From Cobetia crustatorum (GTDB taxonomy: Bacteria; Pseudomonadota; Gammaproteobacteria; Pseudomonadales; Halomonadaceae): DNA of 64,000 nucleotides. Each line of letters opens with the position of its first letter. Position 1 is the stretch's first letter. Both the position numbers and the translations under genes were made by a program. The notes below the pieces were generated by a model. The model was not told where the DNA came from. It saw nothing but the letters and a program-made list of their open reading frames with translations, and searched no databases. Shown piece by piece: positions 8,382 through 17,539 of this stretch. The stretch spans positions 1-64,000 of the forward strand of contig NZ_JEMF01000039.1 of assembly GCF_000591415.1 (NCBI RefSeq), in the 5' to 3' direction.

Positions 8382-9928
8382 CACCTCGACTCCTCACGTC
8401 ACCGACACAGCTGAAACGCGCAATGAGGTGCTCGACTTCGTCGCCATCGGCATCGGCCCCTTCAACCTGAGCCTCGCCTGTCTGAGCGAGCCGCTGGAGG
8501 ACGTGAACGGTGTCTTCCTGGAGCGCAAGGCCGAATTCGACTGGCACCCGGGCATGCTGCTGGAAGACGCCAGCATGCAGACGCCCTTCATGGCGGACAT
8601 GGTCTCGCTGGCCGACCCGACCAGCCACTTCAGCTTCCTCAATTACCTGAAGCTGCATGACAAGCTCTACAACTTCTACATCCGCGAAGACTTCTTCCTG
8701 CTGCGCCGCGAGTACAACCAGTACTGCCAGTGGGCGGCGCGCGAGCTGACCAGCCTGCGCTTCGATCACGACGTCCAGGACATCCAGCATGTCGGCGACA
8801 TCTACGTGGTACGCGGCATTCGCCCCAGCACCCAGGAAGCCTTCGTCTATCGTGCTCGCAAGCTGGTGCTGGGCACCGGCACCCAGCCGTATCTGCCCGG
8901 CGCTGCCGATGCGGTACACAGCGAGGTGCCGGTGGCGGGCAGTCGCGTGTGCCACAACGCCCACTACCTGGCGCGCAAGGACGAACTGACGTCCCAGCCG
9001 GCCATCACCATCCTCGGCTCCGGTCAGAGCGCCGCCGAGATCTATCTCGACCTGCTGCGCGAGATCGACCAGCACGCCTACCAGCTCAACTGGATCACGC
9101 GCTCGCCGCGCTTCTTCCCGCTGGAATACGGCAAGCTGACGCTGGAGATGACGTCACCGGATTACATCGACTACTTCCATGCCCTGCCGCGCGAACAGCG
9201 CAACACCCTGCTGGCGACCCAGAAGGGCCTCTACAAGGGTATCAATCTCGAGCTGATCGACGAGATCTACAACACCCTCTACGCCAAGCAGCTGCAGCGT
9301 GGTGCCCACCACCCTGATGACCAACACCGAGCTGACCTCGCTGACTCGCGAGAGCGCCGATGGCGACTTCAGCCTGGGGCTCTATCAGCGCGAACAGCAG
9401 CAAGCCTGGCGTCATGACACCAGCGCCGTGGTACTGGCCACCGGCTACCACTACGTCGCCCCGCCCTTCTTGAAGAGCATCGAATCACGCATCCGTCGTG
9501 ACGCCGAAGGCCGCTACGCCGTCGGGCGCTTCTACGCCGTCGACGCGCAGAGCACCGCAGACGCCGAAGGCAATGAAGGTGACCAGTCGCCCTTTGCCGG
9601 CGAGATCTTCGTCCAGAACGCCGAGCTGCATACCCACTCGCTGGCCGCCCCGGACCTGGGCATGGCCTGCTATCGCAACAGCTGCATCCTGCGCGCCATC
9701 ACCGGTCGTGAGGTGTATGCCATCGAACGTCGCATCGCCTTCCAGAGTTTCGGCGCACCCGGCAGCGGCAATGGCTTTACGCCGCTTTCAGCGTCACATC
9801 TGCCCTATGGCGAGACGGACCTCCAAACCGCCACCTCCGTTCCTGATTCTTCTGACACATCCGCTTCCACTGCCTCCATCACTGCTGGAAGCACCGCCGC
9901 ACCGCAGCACCGGGAGACCACCGCATGA
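8374..9928 (+). CDS. dfoA: Cadaverine/lysine N-monooxygenase, interrupted by a frameshift
   Basis: Flavin-dependent N-hydroxylating monooxygenase of the IucD/DesB/DfoA family, expected to hydroxylate cadaverine with NADPH and O2. The N-terminal part carries the FAD motif FVAIGIGPFNLSLACL, the WHPGMLLEDASMQ substrate-side motif and the NADPH motif TILGSGQSAAEIYLDLL. The frame changes just after the CAG codon at 9295-9297, and the second part (VPTTLMTNTELTSL, then VVLATGYHY) continues the family in another frame. The net shift is +1 or -2; loss of one CG from CGCG would restore QRVVPTTLMTN. The product would be about 518 residues, longer than usual because of a Ser/Thr-rich tail after the conserved domain. 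The start is supported by AAGGA. Confidence 0.87.
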
Positions 9929-12618
9929 ACATGCCTGTTGATATCACCACGACTCGTGGCACGACTTCCCATAGCGCGGCAGAACCGGCTCAGCAGATTT
10001 TCGGCGCGCATGCGTCGGTCACGCCTCCCCATATTGATCTGCTGATGCCTGCCGCGACGACCTGCTTTTCACGCCGCTCGGTGGAGCTCGAACAGGCCCA
10101 GGCGCGCCTGCGCAAGCCGCAGGATGACAGCACGCCGGAGCGAGCGGAATTCGCGCTGCGCCCACTGAATCTCGCCGACGACATGGCGCTGGTGGATGAA
10201 TGGACCAGCGGCGCACGTGCCAGCTTCTGGGGCATGAGTGATGACCTGCTGACCACCAAGCATGACTTCTATCAAGATCTTGAGAACAGCGCCCACGCAC
10301 AGGGCTGGATGGGCTATTACAACGATCAACCGGCATTTCTGATCGAGCTGTATGATCCAGCACATGACCCGCTCGGCAAGCACTATGACGTGCAACCCGG
10401 TGACTTCGGCATGCACTTCCTCGTCGCACCGCGTAACGATGACCAACCCGCCATCAGTGGCTTTTCACGTGCAGTGATCGAATCGATCATGGCGATGGTC
10501 TTCGCGGGCCAGTTCCGCGACGAGCACGCCGCGGATACCGGTGAGGCAGTCCGCCCGGTCACTCGCGTGGCGGTCGAACCCGACAGCCGCAATACCGCCA
10601 TTCATCCGCTGAATGCCGCAGTCGGCTTTGTCGATCACGGCCCGCTGGATCTCGATGGCAAGCCGGCACGTCTGTGCTTCTGCACCGCAGAAGATTTCCG
10701 CGCGGCACTGGCTAGCCGTAGCCCGCGACTGGACGTCACTCTGGCGGCACGCCCCTCTGCCGCCAGTAGCCACCTGGCTAGCGACGACTGGCAGCATGCC
10801 AATCGCCTGCTCGTGCGCAAGGCGCTGGCCGAATTCAGCCACGAGCGGCTGATTCATCCGCAGTGTGCCGATGATGGCAGTTCTCGCAACGCTTCACGCA
10901 CTACCGACGGCTGGCATCACTTCCGCCTGCCGATCGCCGTGGAGCAAGGAAAGACTCCCGTCAGCCGTCGCGCCGTGGAATATCGCTTCGTGGCACGTCG
11001 CTTTCAGCTCGATCATTGGCTGATCGATGCCGCCTCGATCCAACGTCTGGATGCTGAAGGCGAATCATTGCCACTGGATGCCCGTGAACTGATTCTGGAG
11101 CTCAACGAGGTGCTGGAGATTCCGCCGCGTCTGCTGCCGGTCTATCTCGAAGAAGTCAGTGCGACGCTGTCCTCCAGCGCCTGGAAGCGTGATCGCGCTC
11201 GTCGCGAGAATCAGTCAGCACGTGTGCTGGCCGGTGCCTCCTTCCAGACACTCGAATCCGCAATGAGCGAAGGCCATCCGTGCTTCGTGGCCAACAATGG
11301 CCGCATGGGCTTCGATGCGCTCGACTACCGCGCTTACGCGCCGGAAGCCGCCCAACCGCTGTCACTGGTCTGGCTGGCCGTACATCGCGATAACGCGCAT
11401 TACTCCGCCATCGACGACCTCGACCCGCGTCGCCTTCTGGAAGAAGAGTTGGGTGCAGCAGAGCTAGCGCGTATGGAAGGACTACTAAGCGCTCAGGGAC
11501 TGGCGGCCGAAGATTACCTGCTGATGCCGGTACATCCGTGGCAGTGGAGCCACAAGCTAGCCATCACCTTCGCCAGTGAGCTCGCCAGCCAGCGCATTGT
11601 CTGTCTGGGGCTTGGCGAAGACCGCTATCAGGCTCAGCAATCGATTCGCACGCTCTACAACCGCAACCAGCCGAGCCGCCGCTACGTGAAGGTCGCGCTG
11701 TCGATTCTCAACATGGGCTTCATGCGTGGCCTGTCGCCGTATTACATGCGCGCTACGCCGGTCATCAATCAGTGGTTACAGGGGCTGGTCGATGCTGACC
11801 CGGCCTTTGAACGCTGGGGCTTCCGTCTGATGCGTGAAGTCGCCGCCATCGGCTATCGGGATGATGTACTGGAAGATGCTGATCCTGCCGCCGTGGGCTA
11901 TCGCAAGATGCTGGCCAGCCTGTGGCGCGAAAGTCCGGAAGACGTCAGGGAAGACGGCGAGCGCCTGATGACCATGGCCGCGCTGCTGCATGTCGACAAC
12001 GACGAGAAGGCACTGCTGCCAGCACTGATCGAGCGTTCCGGCATCGGTGCCGACGCATGGATAGACGCTTGGCTTACGGCCTACATGACGCCGCTGCTGC
12101 ACTGCTACTTCACGCATGATCTGGTGTTCATGCCGCATGGTGAGAACCTGATTCTACGCCTGCGCAATGGTGTGCCCTGTGGTGCGCTGATGAAGGATAT
12201 CGCGGAAGAAGCTGCGCTGTTCGCCACTGACGAGACTCGTGCGCTGGAATTGCCAGCAGGCGTCGAGCGCCTGATCGTCGAGGTGCCGGAAGACATCCGC
12301 ATCCTGTCGCTGCTCACCGATGTCTTCGACTGCATCTTCCGTTTTGCGGTGCCGCTATTGGTCCGCGAGCAGGTGATGACGGAAGACGCCTTCTGGTCAC
12401 GCGTGGCAGCCTGCATCCATGACTACCAGGATGCGCACCCGGAGATGGCCGACAAGTTCGCCCGCCACGACATGTTCGCGCCGCGCTTCACGCTGTCATG
12501 CCTCAATCGTCTCCAGCTGCGCAACAACCAGCAGATGGTTGATCTCACCGATCCGTCGGGCGCGCTGCAGCTCAAGGGTGAACTGGACAATCCCATCGCG
12601 GCTTTCGCTCGCCGCTAG
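9925..12618 (+). CDS. dfoC: Fused acyltransferase-NIS siderophore synthetase
   Basis: Fusion protein of 897 residues. Roughly residues 40-265 form a GNAT-like domain of the AlcB/IucB/DesC type (FALRPLNLADDMALVDEW, SFWGM, then RVAVEPDSRN), which acylates N-hydroxycadaverine. The remaining part is an IucA/IucC NRPS-independent synthetase of the DesD type (HPCFVANNGRMGFD, LLMPVHPWQW, IRTLYNRNQPSRRYVKVALS, HGENLILRLRNG) that uses ATP to join and cyclise the units. The same fusion is known as DfoC in Erwinia, where it makes desferrioxamine E. The ATG overlaps the dfoA stop (ATGA). The exact product (desferrioxamine, bisucaberin or other) cannot be read from sequence. Confidence 0.9.
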   Translation: MNMPVDITTTRGTTSHSAAEPAQQIFGAHASVTPPHIDLLMPAATTCFSRRSVELEQAQARLRKPQDDSTPERAEFALRPLNLADDMALVDEWTSGARASFWGMSDDLLTTKHDFYQDLENSAHAQGWMGYYNDQPAFLIELYDPAHDPLGKHYDVQPGDFGMHFLVAPRNDDQPAISGFSRAVIESIMAMVFAGQFRDEHAADTGEAVRPVTRVAVEPDSRNTAIHPLNAAVGFVDHGPLDLDGKPARLCFCTAEDFRAALASRSPRLDVTLAARPSAASSHLASDDWQHANRLLVRKALAEFSHERLIHPQCADDGSSRNASRTTDGWHHFRLPIAVEQGKTPVSRRAVEYRFVARRFQLDHWLIDAASIQRLDAEGESLPLDARELILELNEVLEIPPRLLPVYLEEVSATLSSSAWKRDRARRENQSARVLAGASFQTLESAMSEGHPCFVANNGRMGFDALDYRAYAPEAAQPLSLVWLAVHRDNAHYSAIDDLDPRRLLEEELGAAELARMEGLLSAQGLAAEDYLLMPVHPWQWSHKLAITFASELASQRIVCLGLGEDRYQAQQSIRTLYNRNQPSRRYVKVALSILNMGFMRGLSPYYMRATPVINQWLQGLVDADPAFERWGFRLMREVAAIGYRDDVLEDADPAAVGYRKMLASLWRESPEDVREDGERLMTMAALLHVDNDEKALLPALIERSGIGADAWIDAWLTAYMTPLLHCYFTHDLVFMPHGENLILRLRNGVPCGALMKDIAEEAALFATDETRALELPAGVERLIVEVPEDIRILSLLTDVFDCIFRFAVPLLVREQVMTEDAFWSRVAACIHDYQDAHPEMADKFARHDMFAPRFTLSCLNRLQLRNNQQMVDLTDPSGALQLKGELDNPIAAFARR

Positions 12619-12656
12619 ACAGTGACGCGATGCGCTAAATAGTGACGTGCCTGCGG

Positions 12657-12690
12657 CTGACCGCGATATCTGCCTCGATATCGCGGTCAG
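12657..12690. terminator. Hairpin after dfoC (long stem, no T run)
   Basis: Perfect inverted repeat: arms CTGACCGCGATATC and GATATCGCGGTCAG with loop TGCCTC, 39 bases past the dfoC stop. No T tract follows, so it may act as an RNA 3' end stabiliser or an atypical terminator. Confidence 0.5.
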
Positions 12691-12715
12691 CAGAGCACGG
12701 CCCTCACCTTCCAAC

Positions 12716-12760
12716 ACACCTTTGACCGCCCCTGTCTCGCATGGGGGCGGTCAAAGGTGT
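12716..12760. terminator. Second long hairpin between dfoC and the sigma factor
   Basis: Perfect 17-bp stem: arms ACACCTTTGACCGCCCC and GGGGCGGTCAAAGGTGT around an 11-base loop. It lies between the end of the dfo operon and the Fur-like site of the sigma factor gene. There is no T tract, so a terminator or insulator role is inferred. Confidence 0.5.
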
Positions 12761-12777
12761 GCCTGACATCTACATAT

Positions 12778-12792
12778 TGATAATGATTCGCA
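12778..12792. promoter_or_regulatory. Fur-box-like site upstream of the FecI-type sigma factor
   Basis: TGATAATGATTCGCA matches the 7-1-7 Fur consensus TGATAATNATTATCA at 12 of 14 specified positions. It ends about 50 bases before the sigma factor start and suggests that the sigma factor and the downstream importer genes are repressed by iron. Confidence 0.65.
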
Positions 12793-12843
12793 ACATCAAT
12801 ACTATTATGGCCCCGTCACGATAGTTCTCATTGCGAGTCGTGG

Positions 12844-13416
12844 ATGTTCCCTTCCCCGCCAATTCAAGAATTCTGGCCTCAAGATCGGCCTCAAGAGCGA
12901 TCTCTCGACCAGCTGTTCTCCGAGCATCGCCAGGAGCTGATCGGCTTTCTGACGCGCCAACTGGCGTCGCGTGAATTGGCGGAAGACCTCTGTCAGGACA
13001 TCTACTTGCGTCTGCGCGCCACGCGTGACTGGCCAGCAAGCCCACGTGCGTGGCTATACCGTATTGCGCGCAATCTGATCATCGATCATCACCGACGCCA
13101 GTCGCGTGCGCCCGTCTTCGAGGAGCTTGATATCGAAGGAGAACCCGTGGCGGCAGCACATCTTGACCCAGAGGACTGTCTCGAACACCGCCAGCAGCTG
13201 CAAGTCATCAACGGGGCGCTGGCCGAGTTGCCTGTGCATGTTCGGCAGGCACTGACCTGGTACCGGATAGACGGCATGACCCAGCGCGAGATCAGCGAGC
13301 GCCTGTCAGTGTCAGAGCGCATGGCCGGCCGCTATGTACAGCAAGCACAGCAACACTGTGCAACACGACTGGCCGCCGCCAGCATCTATCACAGTGAATG
13401 GCCGGAGCGTACCTGA
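12844..13416 (+). CDS. FecI-type ECF sigma factor, no FecR partner nearby
   Basis: Predicted 190-residue extracytoplasmic-function sigma factor of the iron-starvation group. Region 2 spans about residues 22-88 (LFSEHRQELIGFLTRQL, EDLCQDIYLRLR, RAWLYRIARNLIIDHHRR). Region 4 spans about 120-180 (LAELPVHVRQALTWYRIDG, ISERLSVSERMAGRYVQQA). FecI-type factors usually sit next to a FecR anti-sigma factor and a receptor with an N-terminal signalling domain. Neither is present here, so control may be by Fur alone or through a distant partner. Targets are unknown; the siderophore genes are the obvious guess. No convincing RBS is seen before the ATG. Confidence 0.85.
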   Translation: MFPSPPIQEFWPQDRPQERSLDQLFSEHRQELIGFLTRQLASRELAEDLCQDIYLRLRATRDWPASPRAWLYRIARNLIIDHHRRQSRAPVFEELDIEGEPVAAAHLDPEDCLEHRQQLQVINGALAELPVHVRQALTWYRIDGMTQREISERLSVSERMAGRYVQQAQQHCATRLAAASIYHSEWPERT

Positions 13417-13501
13417 TGCGCGATACCACCGACTCAGTCACTGGCCAGCTCATGGTATTTACCTTCAAGCACTGCCTCGGATACGGACGACGGACGCCCT
13501 A

Positions 13502-14268
13502 ATGTTCACTCTCGATCACCTCCGCTTTGCACTCGGCCAACGCTGCCTGCTGGAGACCCAAGCACTCGACTTCATTCCGGGACAGGTTCACGGGCTGATC
13601 GGCCACAATGGCTCCGGCAAGTCGACGCTGCTCAAACTGCTGGCCCGCCAGATGACGCCGACCTCCGGCAGCCTGTCACTGGATGATCGTCCACTGGCGG
13701 ACTTTGGCAATCGTGAATTTGCCCGTACCGTGGCCTATCTACCACAGCACCTTCCGGCTGCTGACACACTGACAGGTCGTGAGTTGGTCGGCTTCGGGCG
13801 CTACCCGTGGCATGGCCTGCTCGGCCGTCCGGGCGCAGAGGATGAAGCCGCCATTGACCGCGCCATTGCGCTGACCCATACCGAAGCCTTCGCTGATCAG
13901 CAGGTCGATACCCTGTCTGGCGGCGAGCGCAGCGCGTATGGCTGGCGATGCTGCTGGCGCAGGGCAGTCGCTATCTGCTGTTGGATGAACCGCTCGCCGC
14001 ACTGGATATCGCGCATCAGATCGAGGTAATGGAATTGGTCTCACATCTGAGCCATACGCTCGGACTGGGCATCGTCATCGTGCTGCACGATATCAATCTG
14101 GCGGCCCGCTACTGCGACAGACTGGTGGCCCTGCATGGCGGACGCGTACTGGCAGAGGGGCCACCCAGCGAGATGATGAATCCCACCACGCTCAAGGCCA
14201 TCTATGGCGTCGAGATGCAGATCATCGCGCCACCGCAAAGTGCCCACCAGATTGCGGTGCCGATATGA
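13502..14268 (+). CDS. fhuC: Ferric siderophore ABC transporter ATPase, interrupted by a frameshift
   Basis: ATP-binding subunit that drives uptake of the ferric siderophore through the inner membrane. The first part carries Walker A GHNGSGKST, the Q-loop AYLPQHLP and the signature LSGGER. The second part carries Walker B YLLLDEPLAALD and the H-loop IVLHDINLA. Between bases 13930 and 13931 one C is missing: with it, the text reads LSGGERQRVWLAMLLAQ, the exact family pattern. The restored product has 255 residues, normal for FhuC. It overlaps the next gene by 4 bases (ATGA). Assembly error is likelier than a real null mutation. The ATG at 13502 aligns with family starts, but its RBS is weak. 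Confidence 0.87.
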
Positions 14269-15290
14269 TGCAGCGTTGGCTTTCACCGCTGAAAGTGTTC
14301 CGGCCCTTGATGACAAGCCTGCTCACGAGCCTGGTGGCCTTGAGCCTATTGGGCGTGGCAGGCACCGCTACGGCAGCGGCCACGGAAGCAATGGCGGCGA
14401 CACCTCTCACTCCGACGCCAGAAGGCTTCGTCGATCGTCCTGTCGTGGTACTGGACTGGACGCTGGCCGAAACGCTCACTGGCCTTGGTGTACGCGCCAT
14501 CGGCGTCGGTCAGGTAGAGACCTACCGCAGCTGGGTCGATCAACCCGAGCTGCCCACCGGCACACGTGATCTGGGCCTGCGTACCCAGCCGAATCTGGAG
14601 CAACTCGCGCGCCTTGCACCCGACGACATCCTGATCAGCCCGATGCTCGCAAGTCTGACTCCACGCCTGTCATCCATCGCGCCCGTCACCAGCATTCCTC
14701 TCTACACGCCCGACACCGACACCTGGCAGACGCTGGTGGAGGCGACCCGCCAGCTAGGCAAGATGACCCATCGTGAGTCACAGGCCGAACAGCTGATTCG
14801 CGCCAGCGAGACTTACATGGCTGGCGTGAATGCGGCGCTGCATCAGCAGGATGCCCAGAATCAACAGGCTCAGATGCCACTCTTGATGGTGCAATTCATG
14901 GATGATCGCCACGTGCGCGTCTTTGGCAACAATAGCCTGTTTCAGGCCGTCACTGAGCGACTGGGCATCGCCAATGCCTGGCAAGGTGATACCAATGCCT
15001 GGGGCTTTGCCACCGTCAGCCTCGAGAAGCTGGTGACACTCAAGGGCCGCATGGTCGTGGTCGAACCGCTGCCGCCCGGTGGGCGTGAAGGCTTGGCGCG
15101 CAATGGTCTCTGGCAGGCACTGCCCGGCGTACGTGAAAACAGTGGCGCGTCTGCCCCACTATTTTTGCCGCCCGTGTGGAGCTTCGGTGCCCTGCCCTCG
15201 GCCAATCGCTTTGCCCATATGCTGGCTGAGCGCCTCCTGACCCGCCCTGATACCGAGATCACTCAAGGACAGACAGATGGCGATCACTGA
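14265..15290 (+). CDS. fhuD: Periplasmic ferric-hydroxamate binding protein
   Basis: Periplasmic substrate-binding protein of the FhuD/FepB class, 341 residues, expected to pass the ferric hydroxamate from the outer-membrane receptor to the permease. It has a long signal peptide (LLTSLVALSLLGVAGTATA), then the class III binding-protein pattern: VVLDWTLAETLTGLGV, DLGLRTQPNLEQLARLAPDDILIS, and a C-terminal lobe with WGFATVSLEKL. It overlaps fhuC by 4 bases and fhuB by 14, so the three are translated as a unit. The symbol rests on family and context; the ligand is inferred to be the dfo product. Confidence 0.85.
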   Translation: MMQRWLSPLKVFRPLMTSLLTSLVALSLLGVAGTATAAATEAMAATPLTPTPEGFVDRPVVVLDWTLAETLTGLGVRAIGVGQVETYRSWVDQPELPTGTRDLGLRTQPNLEQLARLAPDDILISPMLASLTPRLSSIAPVTSIPLYTPDTDTWQTLVEATRQLGKMTHRESQAEQLIRASETYMAGVNAALHQQDAQNQQAQMPLLMVQFMDDRHVRVFGNNSLFQAVTERLGIANAWQGDTNAWGFATVSLEKLVTLKGRMVVVEPLPPGGREGLARNGLWQALPGVRENSGASAPLFLPPVWSFGALPSANRFAHMLAERLLTRPDTEITQGQTDGDH

Positions 15291-17415
15291 TCACGCGACG
15301 AACGGCTCTCCCTCTGATCACACCGCCCTCACTCACGCGAGTGCGCGCCGCCTGACTCCTGGGGTCGCGTGCAGCCTGCTGGGCCTGGCCCTGCTGATAC
15401 TGGGCAGCCATGCGCTGACCCGCGATGGCTTGAGCCTGTTGCAGGGACTGACTGCACTGTGGTCTGCCCCTCAGTTTGACCAGACCGCCAACCTCTCTCA
15501 GGCGAACAGCGCCCTGCTTTCCGCTCAGCTGGTGGCACATGTCAGCTGGTGGCCACGCATGATCTGCGCGCTGTTGGCAGGCGGTGCGCTAGGCATGGCG
15601 GGCGTCTTGATGCAGCAGGTGTTGCGTAATCCGCTTGCCGCGCCGACCACACTGGGGGTGGCCAGCGGTGCAAGCCTTGCGATGATGCTGGCGACGCTGT
15701 TTGCGCCAGCACTGATGACCGGTACCGGCGTGGCTGAGAACGGAATGACAGACGGCGGCTTCCAGCTGGGCCGTGAATGGGTTGCGCTGATCGGCGGCAT
15801 GGTCGCGATGGGACTGGTATTCGCACTGGCCTGGGCGCGCGGCATGACGCCGACGATAGTCGTGCTGGCGGGACTGGTCATCAATCTCTATATCGGCGCG
15901 CTGGGCATGGTGCTGTTGCTGTTCAATCAGGAAGCACTGCACGGCACCCTGGTATGGGGCGCAGGCTCATTGGCACAGAACAGCTGGGACGGCGTCATTA
16001 CGCTGGTCACTCGGCTGGTGCCGGGCATGCTGCTCGCACTGCTGCTGATGCGCCCGCTGGCAGTGCTGGATCTCGACGAGGCCAACGCCAGAAGCCTGGG
16101 CGTCTCGCTGCGCAAGCTGCGTCTGATGAGCCTGGGGCTGGCGGTGTTCCTGAGCGCCTGCGTGGTCAGCGTGCTGGGCATCATTGGCTTCATAGGTCTG
16201 GCCGCCCCGGCCTGTGTGCGCCTGATGGGCGCGCGACGTCTTGGTCAGCGCCTGTTGTGGGCACCGTTGTTTGGGGCACTGCTATTGGCCGTGACCGATC
16301 TGGTTGTCGCCAGTCTCGATGGCCTGCTGCCGAACCTGATTCCGACCGGTGCGATGACCGCGGCGCTCGGCGCACCGCTGCTGCTGTGGTTGATTCCGCG
16401 ATTGAAGATGACGCAGGGGGCAGGGCCAATCAGTGGAGGACTATCGCTTGTCCGACGTCATCCGCAGCCCACCAGACTGCACGCCTTGCTGGCTATCGGG
16501 GTGCTACTGGCGTTGTTGCTGGCACTGATCAGTGGCAATACGGCGGAGGGCTGGACACTCGACGGTGCCTGGTTGCACGGGAATGTGTCGATACTCGACT
16601 GGCGCCTGCCCCGCGTACTGGCGGCCGCAGGGGCGGGAATATTGCTGGCACTGTCCGGCACGCTACTGCAGCGCCTGACCAACAACCCGATGGCCAGTCC
16701 CGAGATTCTCGGCATCAGCGGCGGCACCGCCATCGCACTGATGCTGACGCTGTTACTGGTACCAGGTGCCAGCCAGCTGACGCTGCTGGGCGCGGGCGTC
16801 GGCGGCGCGGCATTGTGTCTGATACTGCTGGTGCTGCTCAATCACAGGAGTGGTTTCATCCCAGAGCGCGTACTGCTGTGTGGCGTAGCGATCACCGCGC
16901 TTTATGAGGCAGTACGCGGCATCATCCTCGCTGACGGTGATCCGCGCGGGCAACAGATTCTGGCCTGGCTATCTGGCTCTACTTACTACGTGGGGCTATC
17001 TGCCGCCGTCACGGTACTGGCACTGGCCATCATCAGCGTACTGATGCTGCGTCCGCTGGCGCGCTGGCTCGACATCCTGCCGCTAGGGGCTGCCAGCGCC
17101 AGTGCGCTGGGCATCGGTGTCTTGCGGGCACGCCTGAGCCTGCTGGGTATCGTGGCCTTGCTGACGGCACTCGCGACATTGATCGTCGGCCCACTGTCCT
17201 TCGTCGGCCTGTTGGCGCCGCATCTGGCGCGACTACTGGGGCTTAGCCGTGCACGTGATCACATGCTGGGTGCGGTACTCTGCGGCGCACTATTGATGGT
17301 GCTGGCCGATTGGCTAGGACGTCAGCTGCTGTTCCCGTATGAAATTCCGGCTGGCTTGATGGCCTCGCTGATCGGCGGGAGTTACTTCCTGTGGAGTCTG
17401 AGAAAGCCCAGCTGA
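15277..17415 (+). CDS. fhuB: Ferric-hydroxamate ABC permease, double-length FhuB type
   Basis: Inner-membrane permease of 712 residues with two homologous halves, each of the FecCD fold, so a single chain forms the whole channel as in E. coli FhuB (660 residues). Half 1 includes GMAGVLMQQVLRNPLAAPTT and VLGIIGFIGLAAPACVRLMG. Half 2 repeats these as LSGTLLQRLTNNPMASPEIL and GPLSFVGLLAPHLARLLG. These repeats carry the conserved NPLA/NPMA and coupling-loop segments. It is the last gene of the importer operon, beginning inside fhuD, and is followed by a long hairpin. Confidence 0.9.
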   Translation: MAITDHATNGSPSDHTALTHASARRLTPGVACSLLGLALLILGSHALTRDGLSLLQGLTALWSAPQFDQTANLSQANSALLSAQLVAHVSWWPRMICALLAGGALGMAGVLMQQVLRNPLAAPTTLGVASGASLAMMLATLFAPALMTGTGVAENGMTDGGFQLGREWVALIGGMVAMGLVFALAWARGMTPTIVVLAGLVINLYIGALGMVLLLFNQEALHGTLVWGAGSLAQNSWDGVITLVTRLVPGMLLALLLMRPLAVLDLDEANARSLGVSLRKLRLMSLGLAVFLSACVVSVLGIIGFIGLAAPACVRLMGARRLGQRLLWAPLFGALLLAVTDLVVASLDGLLPNLIPTGAMTAALGAPLLLWLIPRLKMTQGAGPISGGLSLVRRHPQPTRLHALLAIGVLLALLLALISGNTAEGWTLDGAWLHGNVSILDWRLPRVLAAAGAGILLALSGTLLQRLTNNPMASPEILGISGGTAIALMLTLLLVPGASQLTLLGAGVGGAALCLILLVLLNHRSGFIPERVLLCGVAITALYEAVRGIILADGDPRGQQILAWLSGSTYYVGLSAAVTVLALAIISVLMLRPLARWLDILPLGAASASALGIGVLRARLSLLGIVALLTALATLIVGPLSFVGLLAPHLARLLGLSRARDHMLGAVLCGALLMVLADWLGRQLLFPYEIPAGLMASLIGGSYFLWSLRKPS

Positions 17416-17436
17416 TAGCGCTACGCTACGAACAAG

Positions 17437-17491
17437 CACTCTGACACACGAAAGCCCGCGACCTCAGTGCGCGCTTTCGTGTGTCAGAGTG
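17437..17491. terminator. Convergent terminator-like hairpin, 19-bp stem
   Basis: Perfect arms CACTCTGACACACGAAAGC and GCTTTCGTGTGTCAGAGTG with a 17-base loop, between the convergent fhuB and purU genes. There is no clear T tract on either side. Its position fits a bidirectional terminator. Confidence 0.6.
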
Positions 17492-17539
17492 AACGGTCCA
17501 ACGGCAAGACGCTCAATTTCCGTCTTTCAGTTACCGCTC

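Noticed and set aside
6813-8384. 523-codon open frame antisense to dfoJ
   Set aside because: The sense strand encodes a clear PLP decarboxylase with all motifs; the antisense product has no recognisable domain.
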